Origin: Chionoecetes opilio
Lineage: Eukaryota; Arthropoda; Malacostraca; Decapoda; Majidae
Direction of reading: 5' to 3'
DNA: 64,000 bases
NCBI GenBank assembly: GCA_016584305.1
Contig: JACEEZ010022714.1
Span: 871,501-935,500, forward strand
Position numbers and translations under genes: made by a program. This document shows, piece by piece, positions 1 to 49,065 of this stretch. The notes beneath the pieces were generated by a model. The model ran no database searches. It had not been told where the DNA came from and saw only the letters and a list, made by a program, of their open reading frames with translations. How positions within the stretch are numbered: position 1 is the first letter of the stretch; each line of letters opens with the position of its first letter.

Positions 1-1715
1 GGAAGAGAGTTCCAGAGTTTACCAGTGAAAGGGATGGAAGAGTAAAGATACTGATTAACTCTTGCATTAGGAAGATGGACAGAATAGGGATGGGAATGAG
101 TAGAAAGTCTTGTGCAGCGAGGTCGCGGGAGTGGGGGAGGCATGCAGTTAGCAAGTTCAGAAGAGCAGTGAGCATGAAAATAACGGTAGAAGAGAGCAAG
201 AGAAGCAACATTGCGGCGGTGATTTAAAGATTGAAGACAGTCTGTCAGAGGAGAGGAGTTGATGAGACGAAAAGCTTTTGACTCAACCCTGTTTAGGAGA
301 GCTGTATGAGTGGATCCTCCCCAAACATGTGAGACATACTCCATACATGGGCGGATAAGGCCCCTGTAGAGAGCAAGCAATTGGGAGGGAGAAAAAAAAG
401 GACGCAGATGCCACAGCACACCTAACTTCTTAGAAGCTGTTTTAGCAAGAGATGAGATGTGAGATTTCCAGCTCAGATTTTTAGTAAAGGATAGTCCTAG
501 AATGTTCATTGTAGAAGGAGGAGACAGTTGAGTGTCATTGAAGAAGAGGGGATAGTTATCTGGTAGGTTTTGTCGAGTAGATAGGTGAAGAAATTGGGTT
601 TTTGAGGCATTGAACAAAACAAGGTTTGCTTTGCCCCAATCAGAAATAATAGAAAGATCAGAAGTTAGGCGCTCGGTGGCATCTCTCCGTGAATCACTTG
701 GTTCCTGTTGAGTTGGACGTCTAATAAACGACGTTGAAAAATGCAGGGTAGAATCATCAGCGTAGGAGTGGATAGGGCTTTGAGTTAGACTTAGAAGATC
801 ATTAATGAATAATAGAAAGAGAGTGGGTGATAGGACAGAACCCTGGGGAACACCACTATTGATAGATTTAGGAGAAGAACAATGTCCGTCTACAGTAGCT
901 GCAATAGAACGGTTTGAAAGGAAACTTAAAATGAAGGTACAGAGAGAAGGATAGAAACCGAATGAGGGTAGTTTGGAAATTAAAGATTTGTGCCAGACTC
1001 TATCAAAAGCTTTTGATATGTCAAGGGCAACAGCAAAAGTTTCACCGAAACCCCTAAAGGAGGATGACCAAGATTCAGTTAGGAAAGCTAGAAGATCGCC
1101 AGTGAATCGCCCTTTACGGAAACCGTACTGATGATCAGATAGAAGATTGTGAGCAGATAGATGCTTAAGAATCTTCTTATTAAGTATAGATTCAAAAACT
1201 TTAGAAAGGCAGGAAGTCAAAGCTATAGGACGGTAGTTTGAAGGATTAGAACGGTCACCCTTCTTAGGAAGAGGTTGGATGTGAGCAAACTTCCAGCAAG
1301 AAGGAAAGGTGGAAGTAGATAGACATAGACGGAAAAGTTTGACCAGGCAAGGTGCAAGCACAGAAGCACAGTTTTTGAGAACAATAGGAGGGACTCCGTC
1401 AGGACCGTAAGCCTTCCGACGATCTAGGCCAGAAAGGGCAAAGAAAACATCATTCCGAAGGATCTTAATGACAGGCATAATAAAGTTAGAGGGTGGAGGA
1501 GAAGGAGGAACAAGCCCTTCATCAGCCAGAGTGGAATTTTTAGCAAATGTTTGAGCGAAGAGTTCAGCTTTAGAAGTAGATGAGACAGCTGTGGAGCCAT
1601 CTGGGTGAAGCATAGGAGGGAAAGATGAAGAAGAAAAATTGTTAGAGATGTTATTAGCTAGATGCCAGAAGTCACGAGAGGAATTTGATTCAGAAAGATT
1701 TTGACATTTTATGAC
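1..1715 (-). mobile_element. LINE (jockey-like) reverse transcriptase ORF, open to window edge
   Basis: Read on the minus strand, one frame stays open from about 1715 to position 1, roughly 570 codons, with no stop seen. Motifs run in the order expected for a non-LTR reverse transcriptase: KAYGPDGVPP, then NYRPIALTS, YGFRKGRFT, DISKAFDRVWH, SGVPQGSVLSP and the catalytic SYADD near 760. A C-terminal thumb-like region follows. The endonuclease domain is absent, so the copy is 5'-truncated at about 1715. Lack of disabling changes suggests a young insertion. The jockey-like clade is a guess from motif wording; the reverse transcriptase call is firm. Confidence 0.9.
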
Positions 1716-1844
1716 ATGACAAATTAAGCAAAGTACATTAGAATTGTCAGAAAACAATCAAACATTTACTCATGGTATAACAATAATGTTATTGCATCAC
1801 GTTCTTATGGCATGGTATTATGTTAGAATGTTACAAGTACTCAC

Positions 1845-3796
1845 CCATACTCTTGGTGCAATGCCTGGGTGATCTGCCCATCACTCTTCAATGGACCATC
1901 AGCCTTTGGGAGTGGAGGATCCTTCCGAGGTAACACCAGCGGACGAACACAGGTGTAGGACTCTGGGAGCTCTGAGAGTGTAGTGGTAGTAGATGGCTGT
2001 TCAAGGACGCTGTGTTCCCTGCGGTCCGTCCCATTATTTTGCAGACTGGGGTGCTGGAAAAGTGATATCCCAGTACCGTGAAAGGAATCTGTCGACGTTG
2101 TGGAGCTCGGATTGTGGTCGATATTATCAACCGCTGCTGTTGTGAATAAGCCCTCGCGTAGATTGGGTGGACACACTACCTCTTCTCGGTGATACTGCTC
2201 ACACACTCTGTTTCCCATGGATGTGGAGATTGCCATCACTCTTGTCATAGGAGATGGACAGTCCGAGATCAAACAGCATCTCAATGAGGTCACGTTTCCG
2301 AGTCCTTGCATGGACTGTGAGTCCCACGTAGATGGGCAATGGGGTTTCTCTGTCTTTGTTGTGACGCACAATAGTACTACCCACTCTGCGACGGATGGAG
2401 CTATTGTACTGCAACAACTGAGCTGTGCTGAGGGTTGCTTGGGTTACACCATCACCTGATTGAGACTTGATGTTGGGGCCGTCGAGGATCATGGCCACCA
2501 AAGTCAACAGTGACTGAGGTACTGATTTTACTTGGCAGTCCTCATCAAATGAACCTGTGAATGTAGCTGCAGTTTGGAACATTTCTCTATGTACTATCTT
2601 CGCTGCCCTTGCAAGACATATGGCTTCGTCATCGTAGTCTTCTTTGCAGACTTTACGGAGGGCAGGTCCTACATCTTTATCAAATGCAAGTAGTATATCA
2701 CGCCCTTCCTTATGAGCCGTACACCCGTCAGGGTGGCAAGGTTGGTAGAGTCGTGAGCTCGCAATGTGTAGCGTCCCTGCGCATTCGGTCAGCGGTTCGA
2801 GTCCGCCTAGTTCGTGCTGACGTGGTGGCGCTTTGTATAGTCAATAACCTTGTAGTTGGTACTTGCAAAGTGTCTAGATAGGATGAAAATCTTATCTTAT
2901 CTTATGAGCCGTAAGGTATGGGATTTGGGCCAGGATACGATTTTTTAACTCTGTGCTATGTTGTCTGACATGCTGCTCCACTCCAAGTTGTTCTAGACGA
3001 TTAGAATAAAGTTTGACGAGATCTGCAAGTTTAAAGACAGGGGCATGCCCTTCATCTATTCTTGTTTCATCGATAAATGACAGCAACTCGGCTAGTGCAA
3101 TCCCATGGTTGACTTTATCAGTTGTGTCCATCTTCTGTTTATCTTGTAATGATTTAGTTTTGTAAAGTGAAACAAGACACCTTGGATGATATTTTGCATC
3201 TTGTGCGACCATGTCCCCAGCACTCAATTTTGCAAGTAGCCTCTCGTCCTGCAGGTCTAATGCACATCTTCGTACGCGGGAGTCTAGACGAAAAGTTGAT
3301 GCCTCACGGAGTGGTTCGGAAGTTGACACATCTTCGCATAAAAAACAGACATCCGATGCTGCCACTTCATGATGAGCGACTTGACGAGTGTATTTCTTGG
3401 ATGTAGTAGCATCAGGGTCGCAACCCTGTGTGCATTTCCTTTTTTCTGCTCGTAGTTTTATATTATTGAATTTTGTATGGCAGGATTTGTGCCATTTGGC
3501 ATTGTTCTCCAGAAACGTAGCTTCAATGCCATTCCCATCATCAAGGCATTCTAATTCTAGTGGCATCGGTAATTCGTGAAGTTCATTGAAACGTCTGATG
3601 TTGAAGGCAATGGTAGAATAACCAACTCCAACATCGTGCCGTTTGGATTCTGCTGGGCATTGCAAACTTTCCCGTTTGATTTTTTGGCACAAAACGCACT
3701 TGTTCCAATCCGTCTGTACCTGCGCCTTTGATTGTCCAGGTTGCAGTGGATCCACTAGCTGATAACTCTTAGACATTTCGCTGTTCGAAACACCAA
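1845..3796 (-). pseudogene. Zinc-module protein of unknown family, copy A (broken)
   Basis: I do not recognise a named family. The minus strand carries a splice-acceptor-like tract (TTCTTTTTTCAG) ending at 3797 and a donor-like GTGAGT just after 1845, so this looks like one long coding exon. A likely start is the Met at 3776. Numbering from the Met at 3881, two modules can be seen: C62xxC65 with H131xxC134, and C179xxC182 with H232xxC235. These are plausible metal-binding sites. A helical region follows, then a conserved-looking stretch with HNKDRETPLP and GLFTTAAVDNIDHNPSS. The frame is broken by a SINE (2722-2900) and by an apparent extra base near 2243-2253. It shares architecture with the ORF at 14009-15280. 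No catalytic motif was identified. Confidence 0.7.
2709..2913 (+). mobile_element. tRNA-derived SINE with 13-bp target duplication
   Basis: The body (2722-2900) begins with a tRNA-like head: an A-box-like GGCAAGGTTGGTAGAG and a B box GGTTCGAGTCC at 2794-2804. It ends in a short ATCTT/TCTTA repeat tail. The 13-bp word CTTATGAGCCGTA lies at 2709-2721 and again at 2901-2913, a clear target-site duplication. Removing the insert plus one duplicate makes the surrounding minus-strand reading frame continuous, which shows the SINE landed in that exon. Confidence 0.88.
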
Positions 3797-4225
3797 CTGA
3801 AAAAAGAAGATATGATAAGATATGAGGACAAATAGGATACGATAACAAGTTGCAATAAATAAATAAAAACTTTATTATCACTCACTACATGGACACTAAT
3901 AAATGTATTTCTAAAGGTTCATATGCAAAACTCTTGGGTGTAAACAGATCACATTTTAAATGGTTTTATATTAATCCTTGTCCCTCAAAACATAGGTCTA
4001 GACACCTTATTTGCTCAGTTATCTGCAATATTGGCAGAGATGTAGGCGAATATAGAGTTTTTGGTAATGGCGGCACTGATTTGCATAAAAATGATACGGT
4101 GGACATTTTTTCAACTATTTAACATAGCAAATAATTTTCTACACATTGTTTTCTATCTATAGACACCAATGAGAAGTATATTTCGGGGGGGGTGCACGAG
4201 ACCCCTATCTAGCCACTAGACTAAA

Positions 4226-4254
4226 AGCGGCCATTTTGTAAAATGGCCGCCACG
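4226..4254. repeat. Short perfect hairpin
   Basis: An inverted repeat of CGGCCATTTT and AAAATGGCCG separated by two bases. A similar ATGGCCGCC word occurs inside the terminal repeats of the transposon at 13507-15666, so this may be the inner end of a degraded terminal repeat belonging to copy A. The rest of 3900-4225 shows no gene. Confidence 0.45.
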
Positions 4255-4383
4255 GCTACCATAGGACGTTTTCGCAGTGGGTCCATATCTGGAATTATTA
4301 ATTATACTATTATCTATGACTGCCAAATTTCATGCTTGTACGTATAAACCCACAATTGTTACACCTATCTGCCTGACTATATG

Positions 4384-4644
4384 AACATGTCATTATCTCC
4401 AAAAGTAATGATAACCTAACCCCCCCCCCCCCCCCCTTTTGACTCACTCACTAACCTAACCTAACCTAACCTAATCCCACGCTTTAACCTCCCAACTAAA
4501 GCCAAATCTGCATTAAATAAGTGTCCGCGGTAAGGGAAGAACAGAGACGATGCAGGTCACAAGAGGAAGAAGAGTGAGGCGCTCGTAAACCCTTGTCTCT
4601 CTCCTCCCTATAAACAACATGTCATTATCTCCAAAAGTAATGAT
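4384..4644. repeat. 29-bp direct repeats flanking a telomere-like (CCTAA)n segment
   Basis: The 29-bp word beginning AACATGTCATTATCTCC occurs at 4384-4412 and, identically, at 4616-4644. The 203 bp between hold a C run of about 18, then four CCTAA units at 4451-4475, the arthropod (TTAGG)n telomere motif on this strand. The rest of the insert is unrecognised. It may be a DNA-repair insertion or an element with an unusually long target duplication. Confidence 0.7.
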
Positions 4645-5113
4645 TTGAGACGGAAGCCCATAGAGAGAATGTTTCCTAGAATCCAATAAGGTAAACAGAA
4701 ACCAAACTCCCAATTGTGTACCGTAGATAACACTTTAGTCGCCAGCTGCAATAAAGTCGCCAGCCGCCAAATATTACGAATTATAGCATCACTACTGATG
4801 TGTATGTGCCACTGAAGATGATACACAGTAGTTTATAACATGACTGTATAATCTACTCTGTTTCAGTGTTGTTTTATGCTTTGTATCTGCAAGTATATAC
4901 GGTTTCAAATTTCGCTACTCGTTTTTTTTCCGGGCGACGACTACGGCGGAAGGACACTCAGAACATACCTTAGTGTTGGTCGCCACTCTGTTGATATTTT
5001 TGTAGTTTGTTCATTTATAGCCATACTATGACACAGATGAAGACACAAAATGACAGACTCTCCAGATAGCCCCTTCTAACCTCCCTGAAATCACGGATGT
5101 AGAAATGTAAGTA

Positions 5114-5188
5114 CACACAAACCTCGTTTTCCCCGACTAATAGGGGAGAGTACTGGTCCGGGAACCGCAAAAGTCCGGGAATCGCAAC

Positions 5189-5227
<39 letters not shown>

Positions 5228-5877
5228 TAAAAAAAAAAAGTCCGATGCCATTACCCACCCCCGGACGTTAATCCTACTCTAGTATTTACTGTCCGGCAAC
5301 CGCCAATATCAACTACCCCGCCGCGGACTTTTACGTCCGCTGAGCATGCTGCCACCTGGCGGGAGGCAGCAGAAAGTGTTCAATAGTCTCAACAGACATT
5401 CCTGCACCAGGGGCAGTGGGGGTCAGGGGACTAACGGAGGCCATGCAGGTGAACCGTGAGTGTCGTGTGTCCAAATGTAAACAATACGACCGCTGAGCAT
5501 GCTGCCACCTGGCGGGAGGCAGCAGAAAGTGTTCAATAGTCTCAGATGTTCTTGCACCAGGGGCAGTGGGAGTCAGGGGACTGACGGAGGCAGTGCAGGT
5601 GAACCGTGAATGTTGTGTGCCCATATGTAAACAATACGACTGCTGAGCATGCTGCCACCTGGCGGGAGGCGTGGACACTGACCAGGGGTGACAGGAGACG
5701 CTCGGACCGCCGGACAACTTTGTAAATTTACGAACAGGACCAGGCATTTCAACGGAAAAAAGAAAAGAAAAAAAAATAATAATAATTGTCCGAGACTGAC
5801 ATATCCCCGGACCTCGGATTTTGTCCGACAAATCCGATTTCCGGGAAATGGAGGTCAGGGAAATCGAGGTTTGTGTG
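5114..5877. mobile_element. TA-flanked MITE carrying a tandem LINE-derived array
   Basis: Terminal inverted repeats starting CACACAAACCTCG are present at 5114 and, inverted, at 5877, each flanked by TA, as for Tc1/mariner/pogo-like elements. The interior has a long A run (5192-5238) and a tandem repeat (5339-5672). No transposase is present. Confidence 0.75.
5339..5672. repeat. Tandem array, period about 150 bp, derived from a LINE 3' segment
   Basis: Units beginning GCTGAGCATGCTGCCACC start at 5339, 5492 and 5642; the last is partial. Each full unit includes a stretch matching the zinc-knuckle-coding part of the LINE fragment at 39410-40171 (shared AGAAAGTGTTCAATAGTCTC and GGGGCAGTGGG words). 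Open frames through it are by-products of the repeat. Confidence 0.8.
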
Positions 5878-6204
5878 TACTATTAACACCACCACACGTC
5901 TGTAAATCGAAAAAAAAGTTGTCTTGGCGACTTTAGTGTTATCTACGGTAGGGAGTTTCGGTCCAAGTGTAAACTACTACCGAAATAATGCACAACACAA
6001 GAAAAATTGTCAAAATCAAAGAGCAGTTCGTAGCGGTTGTTTACTAAGTGAGGGCCGCAGCGAGACTGACCATCACTGACGTGCACAGTTGCCGAGTAGC
6101 TTGTTCAGCAACCGAGTTATCGTATGGCAACTGGTGCAATTATGAGTTTGAAATTCTGTTAGTGAACCGATTTGTTCGAAAAGGGAGACTTTAGAAACCC
6201 GAGG

Positions 6205-7357
6205 TTTGACTGTACTCTCGTATTCGGACTAATTGGTCCAAGGAGTGGTCCGAATAATGCAGGGATAAAATAATAATAATAAAAAATAAACAAATAAAAA
6301 ATAAATTCTAGGTGAATATAGAAAATCTCTTAAGTCATGCAAATATCAATAAACATAAGATAAATCATGTAAATTAATAAATCTACAGTAAAAATACACA
6401 ATACAGTACTGTACAGGAGTAGTGTACAGTACTATCAGTCCTACGTCTGGCAGCGGCAGCCGGCAGCAGTATTATGATGGCGGAGATTTCCTCCTCCTTC
6501 TTGGTGTTGCCTGTAGGGCTGCGAGAACCCCTTGAGGAGCCCTACGGTCCCTGGTGATATCCTATGATGCTATCACAGGCGTGGTAGCTGACCTGTCTTC
6601 TTCAGGAAGGCACAGGTGAGGCGGATGACAGCGTGTTGTCCTGAGAGGTAGGCAGGACGCCAGGCGGGGCAGGATGCTCACCAGCAGGGTGGGCAGGGTA
6701 TTATGTCATTACTAGTTATTATATATATATCGTAGTGATTATGGCGAGCTGTTATATACACGCGTCATTATTTAGGTCCGTAGTACCGCGTGTCACCTTA
6801 AATAAGGGTTATTTAAAGGTGTTGAGGTGGCAGGGTAGCCAGTGACGGGGAAACATTCTTGCCGCGGCCACCCCGTAACACTAACGGAAAAAGTGTCCGT
6901 GTGACATAACCTTTAAAGGCCGTGTCAAACGTCTTGTTGACTTGTGATTGGTCGAGAAGTTTTAGAAACAGTTTGTCATTGGCTGGTGCCTGATGACAAG
7001 TTTGATGACGTCATCCAAGCCAGTCAGGGCCTTCCTACTTGTTAACTACCTAACGAGGGAGGCTTGCTGGATAAGGTAGTAAGGGCAGGTAGTATCTAGG
7101 CGGTGGGAGAGCGGGTGGTAGCTGGAGATACGACCTCCGTTGCTGGATCTGGGTCCAAGGCTCAATGGCCTCAGATCACTCGCCAATACAACATTTGGAC
7201 ACAACAAAGAAACCACAATTACAGTATACAAAGTACGCTCGTATCGTACGTACAGTATACAAAGTACGAGTATATGCTCAGTGATGCTCATAAAAGCTCT
7301 GCCTGGCTGCCTGGGCCTCTAACCTCACTGAGTCACATCATGACACCCTACCTACCC

Positions 7358-7390
<33 letters not shown>

Positions 7391-7474
7391 ATAATAAAAA
7401 AGAAGAGGAAGAGGAGGTCCGAACAATGTCGAAGTCCGAATAATGAGGGTCCGAATACGAGAGGGTTTACTGTA
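6205..7474. mobile_element. Degraded pogo/Tigger-like element with nested LINE end
   Basis: The words CTCTCGTATTCGGAC (about 6213) and GTCCGAATACGAGAG (about 7450) form inverted ends like those of Tigger MITEs. Inside are an AT-rich stretch and a minus-strand LINE 3' fragment (about 6510-6715) that matches 39410-39580. There is a long A run at 7360-7388. No intact coding sequence is supported. Confidence 0.5.
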
Positions 7475-8264
7475 CACTCAAAACTGAGGAACTGCCTCGG
7501 CACAGAGAAGGCAGCAAAACTGTTTTTCCTTTTGAAGTCCCTGAATCAACACACTCCTCATGATCATGATGATGCTTAAATTCTTTGTTTGGTCTAACCA
7601 ATTAAATTCAAGTGGAATTTGTTTATTATATGCAGTTACAAGGTACTTTATTTTAGCTAACTCTGGATAATAAACATTATGAAATAGGAATTTGTACTAT
7701 TATGGATATCTTTAAATTTATCTATACTTTTTCTTAATAATGCTAATTCCACTATACACTATACATTGATTTGAATAAATAATAATGTCATTTTTGTTGT
7801 AATAATTACTTTGCTGGAAGTCAAAATTCTCTAAATCTAAGATAATTTCCCTTGATCTAGATTCTAGATCATAGGGTAATTAAAAAAAACATGATTTAAC
7901 CACAGTCTACACGCAATGTAAACACGAGAGTAAAGAGTAAAGTCACTGAGCTGCCCGGCTGCAGCTCATTGTTTTCACAAGTGCTGCGGCGGCGGCGCAG
8001 ACATGAATTGTACAGCAAATATGAAAGTATAGTAACTTAAATTTTGGTCTGGTTTTAATGAAAATTCACTTAGTAACATTGGAAATAATTGAATAACATA
8101 TAATGACTTTTTATTGTGATATATTTGTTAGTAATGTATCAATTAGTCTGTCTAAAGGAATCATACACCTGGCAGTGAGTGTCTGGGGGTGGTGCAGCTC
8201 TGCAGCCTTAGGCATGAGCCGCCACTGCTACCAAGGGTTCAATAATTCATAATTCCCAAATGAA

Positions 8265-8592
8265 CATAAGAACATAAGAAAATAAGGAAGCTACAAGAGG
8301 CCGTGAGGCCTACACGTGGTAGTTCCTGTTACCTAACACTACCTAAATCCACCTTTCATCCCCATCCATGAACCTATCCAGCCCCTCTTTAAAGCTCCCC
8401 AATGACTCTGCACTAACTACCTGTCTACTGAAAAGAATGTTCCAGTCATTCACCACCCTATTTGTGAAACAGTTTTTAGATGAAAGTGATCTTCATCACT
8501 TTCATCCTCTCCCTTGTATGTGTTGTTGCCTTTCTGCCCCAACACAACCCATATCCTTTATCTATACACTCAACCAAGTGATGTTTTTGTAA
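8265..8592 (-). mobile_element. CR1-like LINE, 3'-end fragment
   Basis: On the minus strand this is the 3' end of a LINE. It finishes in the short repeat TTCTTATGTTCTTATGTT and is preceded by the GGCCTCTTGTAGCTTCC block, which is also found at 59800-59825. It ends about 28 bp before the GPx exon at 8620. Confidence 0.75.
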
Positions 8593-8619
8593 TGGATAAA
8601 GTCTATTTTCTCCCTACAG

Positions 8620-46084
<37,465 letters not shown>

Positions 46085-46099
46085 CTGATCCTCAAGAAA

Positions 46100-46162
46100 A
46101 GTGGGGATGAGGGGAGAAGTAACAGGTTTGCAGGCTGTACACCTATTCCCTTCCAACTCCAC
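46100..46162 (+). promoter_or_regulatory. Doubtful SECIS-like hairpin in the GPx 3' UTR
   Basis: A lower stem GUGGGG/CUCCAC, then AUGA on the 5' side, a stem AGGGGA/UUCCCUU, an AA ten bases after the UGA, and a small upper stem AGGU/ACCU. The geometry suggests a SECIS, but the 3' side lacks the GA needed for the tandem G-A pairs (it reads CCAA). It may be a deviant SECIS, an unrelated hairpin, or a true element with a base error. Confidence 0.3.
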
Positions 46163-46533
46163 AGGATGCAGCAGGAACTGAAAAGGCAAAGGAAGGTCCC
46201 CATGAAGGTTTATGGGCAACCTTGGCAGCCAAGACCCAATGACTGGAAATTTTTATCTTCTCTGCCAGTTCAGTTCCTCCTGTCCCTGCTCTGCTATCCA
46301 ATACTCATCTCATGTGCCACACTTGATTCCCAAATGCAGGTAATGCTAGTCGTTTGAATTGTAAGGCAGCTTTGGATTCCCTGTCAATTATACTCATTTT
46401 CTTTTTCACCTTATCTGTTTGCCACCTTTATGATGTGTTGTAGACCCTCTTTCATAGTAAGGGTCCTTACCACTTGTATTTGATGTATTATTAAATTTCT
46501 TTCCGATAAGGAATGTTTATAAAGTAATGCACC

Positions 46534-46539
46534 AATAAA
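46534..46539 (+). terminator. Polyadenylation signal AATAAA
   Basis: First AATAAA after the GPx stop, giving a 3' UTR of about 470 bases if used. Confidence 0.5.
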
Positions 46540-46876
46540 ACTGAGAAGGTGTATGTAGGTTTACTTCTGCCCCCTTTCGTATTATCTGTTGATTGAGTTT
46601 TTGGGACAAATTGAAGGGTGTAGAATGTTGATGGGTTAGACTATTGTAACCCCGACATCTGTTGGTTGAACTGGTTGTACAATTGAACCGTTTACTCTAC
46701 TTGAGGTAAACGATAGATTGGAAATCTTCAAGCCTCATATAGTAGGGCAGTGATGTTGATTTTCTATGTGAATAGTATTTTTGATGATAAAGCCAATTTA
46801 AGTACATGAAAATGTATGCGCTCTAAAACGACTGGCGCCATGCCATGTTGTGACTTCACCGACTCGCCTGCTACAG

Positions 46877-46963
46877 ACCAGCAGCACAGCTGTCAAGTGG
46901 CCGCTCCACTTCCATTACCCCTACTACCGCAAAATGGCCAGTAATCCTCCTTCAAATGATGTG
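46877..46963 (+). other. Exon-like segment with both splice consensus sites
   Basis: CTGCTACAG precedes and GTAGGT follows an open 29-codon stretch (TSSTAVKWPLHFHYPYYRKM and nine more residues). It is symmetric in phase 0. It could be an alternative GPx 3' exon, an exon of a neighbouring gene, or chance. The rest of 46540-47640 has no recognised feature. Confidence 0.25.
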
Positions 46964-47639
46964 GTAGGTTTTCACTGTGTTTGTGGAAGCTATAGGGTTA
47001 TTTTGGTTTGCTTACCACATAAGATGAAATGACCACATATACGCCTCATAATCATCATAATTTTGAAGGATCCGACTAAATACATGGAGAGACTTAGCGT
47101 GATATGGGTGATGGTGTTAATATGATGAATCCAGATGGAGTGGTCTGGTTGGATGTTAAAGCCGGTGTTGTGGTGAGACCGTGAACGTCCGTGATTCGTG
47201 ATGTCTTAATTGGAACCGAGATCCAGCCGACAATACGGCCTTTATAGATACCCATGACTTTATCATGGCGCATGCACGGTGCCTCCGCTGACATGTATTT
47301 AGGTAGATAAGTATCTATCTTTTTCAGCATTCTAAATTACCTTATGGTATTAATTGAAATAAATATTACCCATTATTTGTCGGGATTAAGATTCCTGACA
47401 TAATGCCCGCCACCAAATCTATCTACAAATCCGCCTTTACAGGAGACCTTCTTTAATCCTGGTACGCCAGAGTCTTATAAACCCAAGGGCTGCCTGTCAT
47501 GAGGGATGCTGATTACAAGCTGTCACCTCAGCCAAGCCGGGAAATCTGTGGAAACTGGTTCAATTTCTAAATTTTGCTCGAAGGGGTACAATTTAACAGT
47601 AGGACGGGTGATGTCTCCTTTGGCGGTTTTTACCTGAGC

Positions 47640-49065
47640 TACCCGAGGTTTCCCGTCCCCAATGTAGATCTGAATGGGAATGGATTCCCAATCCCCAATC
47701 TGGAAAGGGAAAGGGGACCGTCAGGACTGCAACAATTACCGCGGTATTACACTGCTCAGCGTACCAGGCAAGGTGCTTGCCCATCTATTGCTGACACGGA
47801 TTCGCAGTCATCTGGGGAAGCATCAGAGACCTCAGCAGTCTGGGTTCACGCCTGGTAAGTCAACAACGGACCGTATCCTAGCGCCTCGTGTCCTGGTGGA
47901 ACGCCGACGTGAGTTTCGACAGGGATGCTTGCAGCCTATGTTGATCTCAAGAAGGCGTTTGACTCAGTGCATCGTGAGTCACTCTGGGATCTTCTGCGAC
48001 TTCGAGGGATTCCTGCAGGGACTATTGATTTGATAACTGGTCTGTATTCTGGGACTGAGAGTGCTGTGAAGTGTGGGGCAGGTGTATCCGGCTTCTTTCC
48101 TGTGAATACAGGAGTGAGGCAAGGGTGCGTCCTTGCCCCATCACTTTTCAACGCTTGTATGGACTGGGTATTGGACAAGGTTGTAGATCAAAGTGATTGT
48201 GGAGCATCCGTCGGCAACACCAAGATCACTGATCTTGTTTTTGCCGATGATGCAGTAATCTTTGCTGAGTCGCTGGAGGTCCTGGTGATGGCTCTCGAGG
48301 CGCTGCACGAGGAGGCAAAGCCTTTGGGACTTGAGGTCTCCTGGCTCAAGACCAAGGTCCAGGTGTTTGGAGACTTACTAGATGAAGCAGTACAGTCTGT
48401 TCATGCATGTGGCGAGGACATTGAGATCTTGGAAAGTTTTACATACCTTGGTAGCGCAGTCCATAATGACGGCGGGTCACGTCAAGAAGTCTTACAGCGG
48501 ATTGGCATAGCCCACGGTGTTATGGACTCGCTCAGCGGGAGTATTTGGCGTTGTCGGTACCTGTGCAGGAGGACAAAGATCCGGATCTTCAAGTCGCTTG
48601 TGATCCCTGTCTTACTCTATGGTTGTGAGATATGGACACTAAATAGTGACTTGAAGAGACTAATCAATGCCTTTGGTAATAAGTGTCTTCGCAGAATCAT
48701 GGGGCATCGCTGGGATGATTACGTGTCAAATCAGCGATTGCACCGTGAGACTGAATCAAGGCCTATTACCTGCATAGTCCGTCAGCGCCAACTTCAGCTA
48801 TATGGGCATGTGGCACGCTACTCTGAAACCGATCCTTCCATCGGGTTGTATCTGTAAGAGACAATCCGGCATGGAGGAGGCCAAGGGGCACCCACAAGGC
48901 TCGTGGCTGGGGCAAGTTGATGTTTCTTGTCGAGAGCAGCTTGGTATGGGAAAGGAGCCTGCATGGGAACTCGCGCGTGGTGACCCCCGGGAGTGGCGTC
49001 GTAGGGTTTGCGAGGCGACGCACCCCTCGGCGTATGCCCCTAATGATTGATTGATTGAATGTAGA
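47640..49065 (+). mobile_element. RTE-like LINE, reverse transcriptase with one frame shift
   Basis: The frame includes WKGKGDRQDCNNYRGITLLS, QQSGFTPGKST, then after a frame shift near 47920 YVDLKKAFDSVH, GVRQGCVLAPSLFN, FADDAVIFAE and a C-terminal IMGHRWDD ... LYGHVAR region. Stops are at 48857 and, after another shift, 49050. A TTGATTGATTGA tail (49046-49057) is typical of RTE-type elements. The endonuclease is missing (5'-truncated). Confidence 0.88.

Noticed and set aside
2722..2900. tRNA gene suggested by A and B boxes
   Set aside because: No full cloverleaf; long non-tRNA body, repeat tail and target duplications identify a SINE.
7950..8030. First GPx exon at the ATG after GCGGCGGCGGCGCAGAC
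   Set aside because: The frame closes after a few codons and does not give the phase needed to join 8620.
46429..46475. Alternative SECIS at ATGATGTGTTG ... TTTGATG
   Set aside because: A GACCCT/AGGGTC stem exists but the two sides are very unequal and there is no AA at the required apical position.
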